The notes under the pieces are model-generated. The model ran no database searches, was not told the DNA's origin, and worked only from the letters and a program-made list of their open reading frames with translations. This document shows positions 20,334 through 32,376 of a DNA stretch of 64,000 bases, one piece after another. The stretch's first letter is position 1. Each line of letters starts with the position of its first letter. Both the position numbers and the translations under genes were made by a program. The stretch spans positions 16,567,563 to 16,631,562 of the forward strand of contig JAJEKV010000021.1 in assembly GCA_021234155.1 (NCBI GenBank). The letters are read 5' to 3'. The DNA comes from Isoetes taiwanensis. Its lineage: Eukaryota > Streptophyta > Lycopodiopsida > Isoetales > Isoetaceae.

Positions 20334-20600
20334 TATCTTTTGAAATGTTAGGGATTTTGAAGGAATATAATAGAATATGAAGAGAATTTCATAGAATCTA
20401 AGGTAATCTTCGAAGAATTTTAGAGATGACGTCTAGGGCATGACTTGACTGAATCTAGAAGAATATTTCCATATCTTTTGAAATTTTAGGGATTTTGAAG
20501 GAATCTAATAGAATATGAAGAAAATTTGCACAGAATCTAAGGGAATCTTGGAAGAATTTCAGAGATGACGTCTAGGACATGACTCGACTGAATGGAGCTA
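20334..20600 (+). repeat. Two tandem ~138-bp units
   Basis: TATCTTTTGAAAT-TTAGGGATTTTGAAGGAAT starts at 20,334 and again at 20,472, and GAGATGACGTCTAGG-CATGACT recurs at matching places. The internal wording (GAATCTAAGGGAATCTTGGAAG) resembles the degenerate arrays at 59.5-61.1 kb, so it may be a distant relative of that repeat. Confidence 0.75.
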
Positions 20601-20989
20601 GACAGTTGGTTTCCTCCATGTTCTTTTGCATCTCAAGGATGTCGAGAATTGAGATCTATTCGCCTTAGCACAAAACTTCTTTTGCAACGGGTTGGAGAAG
20701 AAAAATGTTCGCGGCGGTCGCCACGATAAATTTCTTGTATATCTAATGGATGTTGGAAATGTGACATGACATAAAATTTGCTTTTCTTTTATAGCCTTCT
20801 AGAATTTGTAATGTTGGTGTGGTGAGTGTGTCATGTATCCATGGAATAATAATAATAATAATTGTATTATCAAGCCATTTAGGCCCCCAGGCCTCTATGG
20901 CAAAAATCTACAACACTAGTATGCGCTCATTCTAGAGCATTATTAAATTCAAACCCTTCCATAAGATTGAACAGATTAATTATGTCCTC

Positions 20990-23446
20990 TCTTTCTTTCC
21001 ACAATTCTCTGACTACGAACTTAGAGTATGGGCAGGAAGATCAAACAACTCCTTCAAAGCAGATATGTGAATTCCATATTTAGCTCTTATATGTTCATAA
21101 GAGTAGCATTCTAATAAAGCATGGTTTCTGTCTCCAGCTTCGGATCTAAACAACCAGGACAAAATCTCTCTTCTCGTACTAACCCGTGCATTCTACCAGT
21201 TTCAATATGTAGATTATGGGATGACAATCTAAGCTGCGAGATTGCCATTCGCTTCTTTCTACTAATATGAGAGGCTAAATAAGATTGATCTGTATATACT
21301 TTTAGGTCATCTATCTCTTCTAGATAAAACCTCTTTTTTGTGTCACCATCTGCATTTAGCTGCCACATTTTTTTAACCACTATTTCATCCAAGCCATCTA
21401 GTCGCCCATCTTCTTATATCTGCATACCATCCTCTTTCTCTTGACTGTTCTAGAGCCAGCCTAGGCCATCTATCCAAATCCATGGACAAAATCCTATTTA
21501 CATAAGTGATGGTCCTGCAAAGTGCATCTACTTCCAAGGGTAGCAAACCTGCCTCCGCAAGAAGCATGCAGTACGGTGTTTGTGGTTTTACACCAAATTC
21601 CCAAAGAAGAAACCGCTTTTGAATTTTCTCAATCTCGTGCCAGCATTTTTTAGAGAGTCCAGGTCCCCATATTGGGCTGCCATATAATATTACTGGTTTA
21701 ACTTGTATGCCAAAAAGCAACTTCCTTAGTTTCCAATGCTCGAAATTATTCACTTTACACTGGTGCATCATATTATAATAAGCCCTGAGGCCTCCGGAAG
21801 CTCTCTTTCATATTGCGACCACCCATCTATAGTCATTTGTGATCTCAATTCCAAGATATTTATATGCTTTTACCTGCTCCAAGGGAATCCCTCCTACTGT
21901 AAAAAGGGTAGAATCACGACCACCAACAACCATTACCTTGGACTTAGCTGCATTTATCTGCATACCTTTATGCTCACAAAACTCTTGCAGCACATCTAAA
22001 TGCTGCTGAAGCCCATTGGCAGTTTTGGAAATCAAAACTATATCATCAGCAAATAGTAATAATTGCACAATATACTTACCAAGTTTTGCGCCAACACCAC
22101 CAAGCCTGGCCAGCCACCCCTCCAGCTCATCGATAAAGAGACCAAAAAACATTGGGGAACAAGGACACCCTTGTTTAACCCCAATGGTGTTCTCTATGCA
22201 TTCATGTCTTGTAAAGGGAAAAGAGAGTTCAACCATTACCTTTTTGTATAGACAAGCAATCGCTTGCCTTATTTCTAATGGCACCTGTAAAAATTCTAAG
22301 CGTGAAGCAAGATCTGTCCTTTTAACCTTATCAAATGCTTTAGTTAAATCAATAAAAGCAAAATATCTCTTATTTCTTGACCCCTTTGCACCCTCAGCCA
22401 GTACCCGCAATGTGGCCAGATGATCAAGTGTGGAGTAAGCTTCTCTAAAACCTGCTTGTCCAATCGCTCGGCCATCATGAGAGTCCGCCCAAGCTGAAAG
22501 TTTTTGTTCAATCATAGAAGCAAACAATTTGGCAAATAAACTACCCACAAGGATCGTGCGATAGTTCTTTATGTCATCCTTATCTCCTGATTTGTATATT
22601 GGAATAACTCTATTCACACACCAATCTTGGGGAAACTGTCCTGCTAAAGGAGCATCATTACAAATTTTGGCCAATAAAACATGAAGTGACGTACCTCCCC
22701 ATTTAAATAATTCAGCTGACATGCCATTAGCATCAGTGGCTCGGCCATTTCCCATATTTTTCAAAGCTTCTTGCACATTTTGCAATGTAAAGATTGGAGA
22801 TGCATCCCCTTCACAGGCCATCTGGTTCATGTGTGGCGTATTATATAGCTCCTCTACCCATGATAACAACTCCTTTCTAGAGATATCTCCGATCAAATTT
22901 TTCTTTTTGGAGCGGTTAAAAAACCTCTTTGGATCAGTATCCATCTCATGCATAAGCATTTCAGTGTGTTTTCTCAGCCAAGCTCTTTTTTTACGCTTAA
23001 TAAGCTTTCTATAAAGCCCAAGTTTATCAGGATCTTTAGATTGTTTCCACACCTCTTTTGCTGTTCTGCAATCCCTATCAAACCACTTGCTATTTACCCA
23101 ACTCGCTCTCTTTGGTTTTGTAAGGCCAAAATTGGTTTGTGCTACATCCAAAATGATGCTCATTAGAGCTTTGCTTCTATTTCGTAATGATCCTTTCCAT
23201 TGCATCTCCATCAACTTTGCATCCAATGCTTTTTCATAATTATTTGCAAGTCTATATGACAGCTTTAGCTTTGGTAACGGTATTGCATCTCTCACTTTGC
23301 GCTTTGTTTTCATATCCAATGTGAACACATAAGGGACATGATCAGAATCAATATTCCTCTCTAGCATGTAAAAATCCGTTACTAGATTTACTGCATTTGG
23401 ATCCCCAATAAGATAATCAATAGTACTGCTCCCATTTGGCTGATCA
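20990..23446 (-). pseudogene. LINE reverse transcriptase and C-terminal zinc-binding region
   Basis: The main frame is 23,367-21,808 (519 codons; the frame is open further upstream). It has PIYKSGDKDDIKNYRTI, FIDLTKAFDKVKRTDL, GVKQGCPCSPMFFGLFIDEL and the catalytic FADD at about residues 439-442. A frameshift near 21,800 moves to 21,771-21,385, and another near 21,390 to the C-terminus, with SSHNLHIETGRMHGLVREER and the cysteine pair FCPGC. This order and this C-terminal motif are usual for LINE pol proteins. The upstream edge is cut by the DNA element at 23,447. Confidence 0.9.
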
Positions 23447-24336
23447 TTAGGGCGGATTTAGGGTCTCAAAATGGCCCATATCTTGGATGCCAGAATTCCA
23501 CGTCATGTTTCTCGCGACCAATGATGTTTGCGCATTTTTTTCCAAAGTCAGTATTAGTTGGCAAGTAGAAAGAGGAGCAGGCTTACTTGGCATCCACATG
23601 GCAAAATTTCATAGGACATGTTTGTGCATTCATTGCAACCACATTAATGGCCCGCATTTTTCGAAAATCGTATCGCGGACCAAAATAATGGCTACTTTTC
23701 CCGCCTACTGTGCACATGCCCACATGCACCAACCACCTTATCAAAATTTGGCACCAAGATTTCCATTGTTCACATTAGCGCCGCATTGCATCCTCTCCGC
23801 CTTCGCTTCATTTTGGAATCCAAGTCTCCAATAGTGTCTCTGTTTTTTTTATGGGCGAGCATAGAGTTAAGCAACAACGGCGAGGCGATGTGCGGACAAG
23901 CAAACGTACGTTACATGCCATGTTTTTACTACCCAAATTTTCATTCTGAAGTTTTCCTACTTTTCAGCTCTTCCCATTCATCGTATTGCTCCCTGCCATT
24001 CATTCTTACAATTCAACGACCGACCAGATTCTCTAATTGCATCCATCATTGCTCCTAGTACTCCTACATTGCTTCCGCAGCTTCATCACTTACAAAACAA
24101 TAAAGGCATGATTATGGAAGGATATCTATCCATAGGCTCGTGGGTGAGAATGCTATCCTTAACGAAGGGTGACTATGGAGTTACATCGCCGGAGCGACAT
24201 TCATACGCAATGAATAGGTAGAACTATAGGGTTCAAAATAAATGCTATGGATAGTATATTGCAAAAAAAAAAAGGGAAGGGGGGGGAAGGGATTTGAAGA
24301 GGAGGATATTTGCAAATTTGCACCCTCAATAATACA

Positions 24337-25767
24337 TGGATCACACCATGCGAAAATGCATATGCACTTTGTAAATGTGTAGTGAGATTTCGCGTCATGT
24401 GATCCTTGCTTTTTTTTCCCTCTTCTTGATTTATATTCACTCACCGAATCAAATATTTTTCTTTGGGCTATATTTATCGATGTCGGGATTTGAGACTAGG
24501 GAAAAGCATTACTAGCATCGTTGTTGTCCAACATATGGACATAAGAGACATGCTTTTCCAAGATATACATTCAGGGCAATGGGCATCTAGTTTTACGCTG
24601 TAAAGTTGTGGGAGCCGAGCTTCATTCCCCATGACCTCTTTTAAGCGAATTGTGCAAGCCTTATGAGAATGGTGTCCTTGCAATGAAGAAATGTTTGATA
24701 AGACGTGCATCCGTGGTTGTTGAAAAATGAGTTACAAAATATTTGCTCCATTAGAGGTGTTTACTAATGCCAATGCCACAAAAAGCTCCAAAGATATATT
24801 GTATAAAATGTCGCCATTAGCCTTTGGATCAGTTAACTCAAAGTGTCACATATGGAAACATTGTTAGGTTTGATAAAATAACATAAAAATCTTATTTAAT
24901 AAAGCTTTGGTTGTTGGTAAAGTGTTGGCTTATTGATTAAGTGTTTGTATTTTGCTTTGGGACCCTCTTTGAAAAAGTTTAGTTCATAAAACATAATATA
25001 ACTTGGAATGATACATATTTTATATGCAAATGGGAGACTATTGATGAGGGACTTGGTATTATTATCTATTGACAACAAACAAGAAAGTGGATCACACCAT
25101 GCGAATTTAGTATATTCCAACCTTTTAGCTTATACAAAATTCGCTTGGTGTGATCTTTTTGAAAAAGATGACTTCCTATAGTAAAATTACTTTGATTATC
25201 TTTTAATAAAAGAAATATATATGTGTCTTATTTGAAGTTAAGTGTGGATATGTGACGTGCTCATTTATTGATAAAGTGTTTGCTTTTTTTGAAAAGGCTA
25301 ATAACTTTATGTACTACTAGAGTTGGTAAAGTATTTTAGATGCAAATAGGATGCTTGATGTGATCCTTCTTAAAAAAAGATATGCTCTTTGAAAATGACT
25401 AATAACTTTATGCACTTGGGGTGGTAAAGCATTAAATGAGAAGGGGTACTTGTGTTTAATTTTAATTTGACAACAAATAAGAAAGTGGATCACACCATGC
25501 GAATTTAGTGTGTCCCTTTTTTTTGCATATGGGTGTGATACATCTTGAAAAAAAAAAGCTTTCAAGTAAAAGGAAAGAAAGAAATATCTTATTTAAAGTA
25601 TAAAGTGTTAGTATGTAAAGTGTTGGTTTATTAAAATACTATTTGTTTACGCTAAGTTGTAAGTTCAATATTTGTGTTTCTATTTATTTTTTTACGCAAG
25701 GATCACACTAGGCGAATTTCTTATATGCAATTACTTCTGCGCATGAAGATTTCGCATCATATGATCC
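24337..25767. repeat. Recurrent inverted-repeat pairs within the TIR element
   Basis: The word GGATCACACCATGCGAA(T) occurs forward near 24,337, 25,089, 25,487 and 25,700, and in reverse complement near 24,387, 25,136, 25,350, 25,525 (weak) and 25,749. Forward and reverse copies pair 30-50 bases apart, so each pair can form a stem of about 18-20 bp with a short loop. The pair at 25,089/25,136 is nearly perfect. Confidence 0.75.
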
Positions 25768-26686
25768 TCTTTAAACAAGGATGGCTTTGACCTTCAATGT
25801 TCATAAATTTTATGAATGTTTGCATATAAGAATGTGACATATCATATTTTCTTAAAAAATGGTCATCAAATGGATAACTAGTCAAAGAGTTCTTCTACTA
25901 CTTAAAGAGTTTCAAGACTCATTTTTGCTATAATTTAAATAGCAATAGATTTTTAAAGGAATCTATTGTGAAAAGTAGTCAAAGACTTCTTGTATTAGAG
26001 GTATCTAAACACAAACACCATAACCTTTGTACTTCAAGAATGTATAAACCATTCGCATTGCAAAGTATAATGTCATTTATTAGCATCTTCACGGACATTT
26101 CCCCTTCCTTATCGGAAGCAGCTCATCTCAAGGAACTGTATTCGATTCCGAATGCCTTCATCCTCTCTCAATCTCTCACAATATCCCAGAGGCCGAGTTA
26201 CCGCCACCACAAAATCGGACTAAACTTGAAACGTCCCAAAATGACGGTTTCTTGCCACTCAACGGATCCAATGGATATAAACTGCCATCCGCCCAGATGT
26301 CGACACTTTTTGAGCCTGCAAGACGCAACACGTCGAGGTCTAAGTTCTTATTTTTTAGACCTCCTTTTTTTGCGATTGAAGACTGGAGCATATTCGTGAG
26401 TCAGTTGGATCCTTATCTACACATCATTTGGAGCTTCCATATCATGCGTGGATCGCATCGGCGCGAAAATGAAGGTGTACAATTTGTATGCCCCAAAGAC
26501 AATTAAACTTCGTGTGAGCCGAACGTCCGTACTAACCTCGTTTTTGAAATTTGCAATGTGCATATGGAAATCGAAAAGTCCATTCTCCTACAATCCATGC
26601 TTTTATACATTAAGCAAATTCAAATTTCTAATTGTAGGGGGCGGGAAGCCTGTATTGGGATGAAGTAAAGATCCCGGTTAATGCTG

Positions 26687-26881
26687 GGTTCACATGGACG
26701 AACTGCGAAGCGCTAGCTTAAAACCTGCTGAACTTGGGCTGAGGCAAAAAAATTCAGCCCCGTTTTGGAAAATTAGCCCTCGCAAGATCCAACTTGCGTA
26801 GATGATGCAGCGCTGAATTTTTTAATCAGTGCTGACTCCGCCAGAACTCAGCGGAGGGCCTAAACTTCTCCATGTGAACCA
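26687..26881. mobile_element. Possible ~195-bp MITE
   Basis: GGTTCACATGGA at 26,687 is matched by TCCATGTGAACC at 26,869-26,880. The interior is GC-richer than its surroundings and has GCGCTAGC and AGCGCTGA words. No target duplication was identified. It is nested in the larger TIR element. Confidence 0.45.
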
Positions 26882-27309
26882 CCCATAAGGCGCAGCCGCA
26901 GCGCCTCGAAATGAAAGTCTGATACAAAGCTTCAACCTACACATTCAAATTTTGAAATGTGGAAGGCGGGAAGCTTGTGCCATGGCCTCTAAATGAAGAT
27001 AGCGCAAGAATCGGTGACGCGCACGCTTGGTATCTGACAAACCAAGAGACATCGTCATGAGTTGTCGGTATGCTATAATGCAAGTGGCTTTTTAGAAGCG
27101 CCACGTGTTGCATCAGTCTGTCTGACAACCAACAGAATTAAATACATATGGCGCCATGAATGCACGACCCCCCTTATTCCGGGAGAATATTCCAAGTAAA
27201 TCTGTAATGATGAGATTTTGGTATCCTAGGTGGCATGGGAAAAAAGGAGCGGAAATATGACGTGGAATGGCTGATAGGAGGCCATTTTCAGACCCCAAAT
27301 CCGCCCTAA

Positions 27310-28000
27310 TGGGTACGTGGGGCAACTGGAATTAGAAAATCTAGTTATTCCATTGTATACAATAAAGCTAAAAGCCTCACATAATGCAAGTATATGTTTG
27401 CCCATCTTATTGGTGACCGTATCTGCTGATTTGCGGGGCCAACAAGTTTGCTTATCTGATTGCTCAACAAGCCACAGGGGATTCTCATCTTCAGACAGGA
27501 GAGGCTTGTCTATTGCTAATACGACCATTTAGGTCTCCCGCAATAATAACCATGCCGAATTCTCTATACTTTGCAATATCTGTTGCAAGATGGATGAAAG
27601 GATCATCAACATATAGCCCATCGGTTGAATAAACAGGTGCTGGATAAGGTTCAAGCGGAGCAAAATAAGCAAGTGCCACATAAATTTCAGCAGAGTTATT
27701 CTTTAATTTCAGCCAAATATACTGTGCAAATTTGTCCTTGCTAACTACTGAGACTGTCTTTTGTAGATCCCTTTTGATATAACAAGCAACTCCACCCCAT
27801 CCTCTTTTACTATTACCCAAAACATTCCATACTGAGTCCAAAAGACAGAAACCTGGGATTTCTAAAAGTCTACTAGTTTCATGTTCCGAAGTTTCACTCA
27901 AAGCTACAATATCGTACTTCTCAAACAATTGCAGATTGGTCACAATGGTGTTCTCACATAAGCCATGCACATTCCATAGAAGAAACCTGAGGGCTGCGAT
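27310..28000 (-). pseudogene. LINE endonuclease domain
   Basis: In minus-strand order: FLLWNVHGLCENT (N-terminal Asn motif), YDIVALSETSE (catalytic Glu), WGGVACYIKRDL, YVALAYFAPLEP and MVIIAGDLNGR (Asp/Asn motif), then after a frameshift near 27,530 a C-terminal stretch with NSSCPTYP. This is an exonuclease-endonuclease-phosphatase fold as in LINE ORF2. It runs into the DNA element at 27,309 and resumes at 23,446 with PNGSSTIDYLIGDP. Confidence 0.85.
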
Positions 28001-28071
28001 TTCCTATGCTCGATCTCTTACCACAAGCCTGTTGTTCACTATGTATGCATTTTTCCCTTCGCTTTTGAGTT

Positions 28072-28073
<2 letters not shown>

Positions 28074-28108
<35 letters not shown>

Positions 28109-29500
28109 AAGGCAAGGTATTTTTATATTTTATAAATAAAGGTGGTCCAAAGACCTTATTACAAGACTCCTCAAGAGCCAGATAGAAAGAATTATATCAG
28201 TCAGTAGAACACATAGAACATCACATAACAAAATATCAAGTACTTAGGTTGGAACCCCCTCGTCCTCTTCTTTGCTCTAAGTACTATGTGGGGCACTGCT
28301 GGTTCCCATCAGTACTAGAACAGTGACCACAACCTCTTCCCCAGCAGCAAATACTATGGAAGAAGGTTCCTTGCTTTTCCACTGTTATTTTGCTTCTGCT
28401 CCTGTCCACGTGCTTCTAGTAGGCCTCCAAAAAGGACTGCTCAAAGATATGACATTTTAAGCACAACACTCCCGTAGGTCATCCTAGCCAATAATGTTAT
28501 GCAACAGGCCCATATCTGCTGCTAAAATCAGAGCCTGCATTCCCATGAAGATCCCCTCCGGATGTAGCAAGCCTTAAGCTAACTCTGAAATTCAGGCTCC
28601 AAAAGTAGCCCACATGCATCCAACTCTATGGTCTTGTCAGCCCATATAAGTCAAGTGTTCACATATTAGAACCCTCCCGATTTCTAAATGTGTATTGAGC
28701 CCATCACACTTCAAGGTTGGTTAAGATTTCCTCAGAGCATTCTCCTGGCTGGGACAGCAGATCACGAGCTGCTCCAAATCCCCGTCCTAAAGATACTAGT
28801 TCCTTTACCAGGCATGGGTTAAAAGGCCAGAACAAAAGAGACTGTTTCTTAGTAGTACAACAGGTTTAGCTGCCATAGTTTCCTGCACTATCTCACGAAA
28901 ATAGTTTAAGCCCCCATCTGAAACAATAAAGCAAACCAGACAATCCCCACCGAAAGATGTTCTTGCAATACTGCCCGACATGTTACCTTAGCATAAGCAC
29001 ATCAAACATAATCTCAAGCCCAGCCACAGATGCCGGCTTAATAAATCTGTAGCTAGACAAAATCTTTAGCTAACATACTTCACTAAAGTAGCTTGAAACG
29101 ATTCAGAAGATAGAAAGAAAGAAAGAAACAAGACTGCGAACCAGCCATAGACAAGATTCGATCCTCAAGTAGGCCCCTTCTGCACATGCTTAGAGAAGAA
29201 ACACTGATGTAGTAAGGGATTTAGATAAATGGCAAGTCCCAACAGCATACAACACATAAGCCCTCGAGATTCCTCCTCTGAAAATAGCTGAACTTGTTCC
29301 CAACCGCGCGAGGTTGGAGATCTCTATTCTGTAAGAACCCAGGCTATAAAAATAAGGAGACTAACAGGCCTTCTTCATATCCGGGCAAGACACTGCAGTG
29401 AGTGCAGGTCATAACCGCACTGGAGCAGCCTTCTAACCAAAGCTGAAGACAACCTGATATCCAAAAACGACCAAGCAGCTCAAAGACTGAAAAATCGCCA
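28074..29500 (-). mobile_element. Poly(A)-tailed retroposon relic
   Basis: A run of 34 T (28,074-28,107) is followed by GAAGGCAAGGTATTTTTATA and about 1.4 kb without coding frames. Read on the minus strand, it is a 3' untranslated region ending in poly(A). The sequence next to the tail resembles that of the 259-bp insert at 7,628, so both may come from related L1-like LINEs. The right (5') limit and the target duplication were not found; 29,500 is approximate. Confidence 0.5.
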
Positions 29501-30038
29501 TTAGGGCTTACCATAGTAGGCATGATCAGGATCGAAATGAATCAGAGGCAGGGTCTGCGTATCTGTAGCTTGAGACCACAGAAGAAGCTCCACACACCAT
29601 TCGTTATCCACAGCCTGAACCATGCTAGCTCCGTCCAGAGCTCATCCAGCAGCATCTTGGGAAGGATCTGCAAGAGCAACAGGGTCGGGCCTCCCGGCGC
29701 CGGCCCTAAAGAGGTTTCTATGCCCTAGCCGCCATCGCCGGCTCGTTGTCGGCTTCCTCGTCTCCAGTCCTGTTCTTCCAAGGCCTATTTTCGTTCCTTC
29801 TACTGCTGAATAGTTAGATCATCATTGAGCCAGGTTTTTTCTCCTTTTAGATGGCTCCTGTGTTGGATGATTCTTGCTTTTGCTTCTACACTGCAAAATT
29901 TCAGCAGAATGGGACGAATTCTATCATCAGTTCTTTTGCCTAATCTTCTAGAATATACAATTCCTGGATCTTATGTTCTTGAAAAACTCATCAATGGTTG
30001 CAGAAATATCCTCACCTTCTTCTTCTTTCAAGCCTGAA

Positions 30039-31056
30039 ATCCCATCGATCCGAGACATCGGATCGCCATTCTAGAATGGGACGAGCATGCATGTTTTGCA
30101 TGCATGCGGGCGGCGCATGCCCGTTACGGTTGGGAGTTAAGCTATTTTAAAGGCGCGTTTACGCCCGACTTCTCATCGGCTTCTTCCTCTTCTCTCTCTC
30201 CAGATGCTTTATTCTCTTTGAATTGTTTCCGGCGGGGAGGGGCTTCTTCCCCACTTTGTTTGGCCAATTGGCGTTTCTTTCATCTTGTCCTTTCTCGCCT
30301 TTAGCCTTCATCCTGTGACCTTCGTCCCCGATCCTAGTTTGTTAAGGAAGTCCTTTGGTATTCCTAAGCGGTTTGTTGGTTTCATGCGAGTCCCATTCTA
30401 GAATCCCATCGATCCGAGACATCGGATCGCCATTCTAGAATGGGACGAGCATGCATGTTTTGCATGCATGCGGCGGCGCATGCCCGTTACGGTTGGGAGT
30501 TAAGCTATTTTAGGCGTTTACGCCCGACTTCTCATCGGCGCTTCCTCTTCTCTCTCAGTACCTTATTCTCTTTGAACCCACCCTCCCCTTCTTTGTTATT
30601 GTATTTTTATCGCGTGGCACGCGTGCAGAATCAGCCCCCTCCACTCGGGAGGTTTGTTTTGTCTTGTTGTTTTGTTGGTGATGTGCGTGTACAAAGTTAG
30701 CGAGCCAGATCTGCTTCGACTTTTCCATTCGTGGGTTTTGGGAGCGATTTTTATGCCTTACGTTTGTCCAAGCCCCTTGCCGAAGGCTTATCACTAGGGT
30801 TTTTCCTCGAAAACCCGAAAGGGCGGGGTTTTTTAATCCCGGTGATAAGCTTTCAGCAGGTACACTAGCCCAGTCTCTATTAGCATTGTAATTTGTTGGG
30901 GTCCAAATGATATAATTGGATTTTCCCTTTATTTTTTATGGGTAGTTCGCATGTGTGCGGCTACCCACTATCCACCATTGTAGAAAATCTGCTGAGATGA
31001 ATGAGAAGCGAGTCGGGCGGTTTGTTGGTTTCATGCGAGTCCCATTCTAGAATTAA
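30039..31056 (+). repeat. ~365-bp tandem duplication with strong palindromes, plus a partial third copy
   Basis: ATCCCATCGATCCGAGACAT begins near 30,040 and again near 30,403, and about 140 bp are almost identical. The closing phrase GCGGTTTGTTGGTTTCATGCGAGTCC is at 30,369 and again at 31,017. Each unit holds the self-complementary GCATGCATG-TTTT-GCATGCATGC and CATTCTAGAATG. Short frames here are not convincing. It could be a promoter-like duplicated region or a fragment of an unknown element. Confidence 0.75.
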
Positions 31057-31151
31057 TAAATTTTGTGCTCTGGCTGCTCTATCCTCTTGTTCGGTGAGTT
31101 TGTCAGCAATCTTCATCATCTGGCTTTCTACATTGGAAGTAATTTGGGTGA

Positions 31152-31376
31152 CTAATTGGGTGTGGTCCCTTTTTCTCCTTGTTCTTCACGTAATTCTCCC
31201 TGTTCTTCTCTTAATTCAATGATAGTTTCCTTTAATTCGTCCACGTTTTGTTTTAAAGCTTTTATTTGTTCCCTTACTGCTTGCATTTCTTCCTGTGATG
31301 CCTTTACTTCATCTCTAGATGTTTTGACTTCCAAAGTAAGCTGCCGAATCAGCTGTAGGAGCTCAGAATTTTCCAT
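31152..31376 (-). CDS. Small coiled-coil frame
   Basis: A 74-codon frame runs from ATG 31,376 to a TAG. The sequence has heptad spacing, for example LIRQLTLEVKTSRDEVKASQ and VDELKETIIELREEQ, and ends with a short EEQGE repeat. It would form one continuous coiled coil. Many plant retroelements carry such a frame near gag, but no Gag follows. The family is not recognised. Confidence 0.4.
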   Translation of the reverse strand: MENSELLQLIRQLTLEVKTSRDEVKASQEEMQAVREQIKALKQNVDELKETIIELREEQGELREEQGEKGTTPN

Positions 31377-31835
31377 GTCTTCTATTTCCTTCCTAGCCCT
31401 AAGACCTAAACTCTAAGTTTGTGGTATGGTGGCATGGTTGATAGCATTGCCTTCTTATATTCTAAATCTTTAGAATTCAGAATACGATAAAGTTGTCACC
31501 TCTAAAGCCTAAACCGAACCCTTTAGAATGGTCTCCATTTTTAGCCATCTAATTAAACACACAAACCCTAAACACAACTCTAAATCATGGTGTAATGACA
31601 TAGTTGATAGCATTGCATGTTCCATCCATAGAGTTAGAATTCGTAATATGATAAGAACGTTGTCACTAAACCCAAACACAATGCCGAGCAATAAATCTTA
31701 AATATGGCATTGGTGTGCCAAGAGAGAGAGAGGCCCCTAGTGTTTAGGCTATTTACTTTTTTTGGATGACGGCAGGATAACAGTCTTGCCAAACATTGAA
31801 TGCCTAGACTCCCCCCCCTTTTTTTTTCCGGAGGG

Positions 31836-31838
<3 letters not shown>

Positions 31839-31919
<81 letters not shown>
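31839..31919 (+). repeat. (TG)n microsatellite, about 40 units
   Basis: An uninterrupted TG run of about 80 bases follows a run of C, T and G. It lies about 120 bases before the copied 18.4-kb repeat at 32,034. Confidence 0.97.
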
Positions 31920-31920
<1 letters not shown>

Positions 31921-32033
31921 GAAAACTGACGTAATAATGGTCTTGTAAAACGAAAAAATAAATCATGTCAACTCAAGATTCTAACATAAGGATCAAAGCA
32001 GTCATAAGAATTGTTTTTTCTTCTTCGTACAAT

Positions 32034-32376
32034 CTGTGTGCAAAGTTTATGGTCAGCTATTTAGGATTCTCCATTTGATAATGGAGTCCATGAGTAAAAT
32101 CTATGGTTGGTTGTTTAGAATTCTCCATTTGAGTTCTACATGCTTGCAATGTTCCAATCATTTGTCTGATGCAGGGCTGGTGCAGGCGATGCAGATATGC
32201 TGCCATTTGGAGGGAGTTAGGCATGAGAAAGAAGCCAAATTTGGTAGCTGTTGTGATTTTCATTAACTCACTGTTCTAAAGTAGTTCTTAATGCAAGTAT
32301 ATGATGGAAAACGTTTGTGAAATAGGATCTTAATCCAGTGTCTGAGTTCATGCTTTTTATTTGTTATGGTTTTTCA
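32034..32376. repeat. Second copy of the 18.4-kb repeat
   Basis: Matches 18,367-18,730 with a few indels. It ends at TTTTTCAAT, after which TOM1-like exon 2 sequence (CCTTATAAG, plus strand) begins directly. The join falls at CAAT, which both parents share. Confidence 0.75.

Larger units (their letters stand above)
23447..27309. mobile_element. 3.86-kb terminal-inverted-repeat DNA element in the LINE
   Basis: The left end TTAGGGCGGATTTAGGGTCT and the right end, as its reverse complement TTAGGGCGGATTTGGGGTCT, match over about 30 bases. Similarity continues to ATTCCACGTCAT about 55 bases in. LINE coding sequence resumes exactly at both edges. No transposase frame was recognised, so it is probably non-autonomous. 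The target duplication is not clear: 2-3 bases (AT, TA or TTA/TAA) are possible because the ends overlap. Superfamily unassigned. Confidence 0.8.
20843..28010 (-). mobile_element. Non-LTR retrotransposon (LINE), split by a DNA element
   Basis: Read on the minus strand, an endonuclease (about 28,000-27,310) continues into reverse transcriptase and a cysteine-rich C-terminus (23,446-20,900). The element ends in an ATT microsatellite at 20,843-20,862. A 3.86-kb inverted-repeat element separates the halves. A microsatellite tail rather than poly(A) points away from the L1 group, but I do not assign a clade. No ORF1 is visible upstream of the endonuclease. Confidence 0.85.

Noticed and set aside
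21736-23166. Plus-strand frames at 21,736-23,166
   Set aside because: They are antisense shadows of the LINE reverse transcriptase.
31634-31966. Minus-strand frame with a long His/Thr repeat
   Set aside because: It is a translation of the TG microsatellite.
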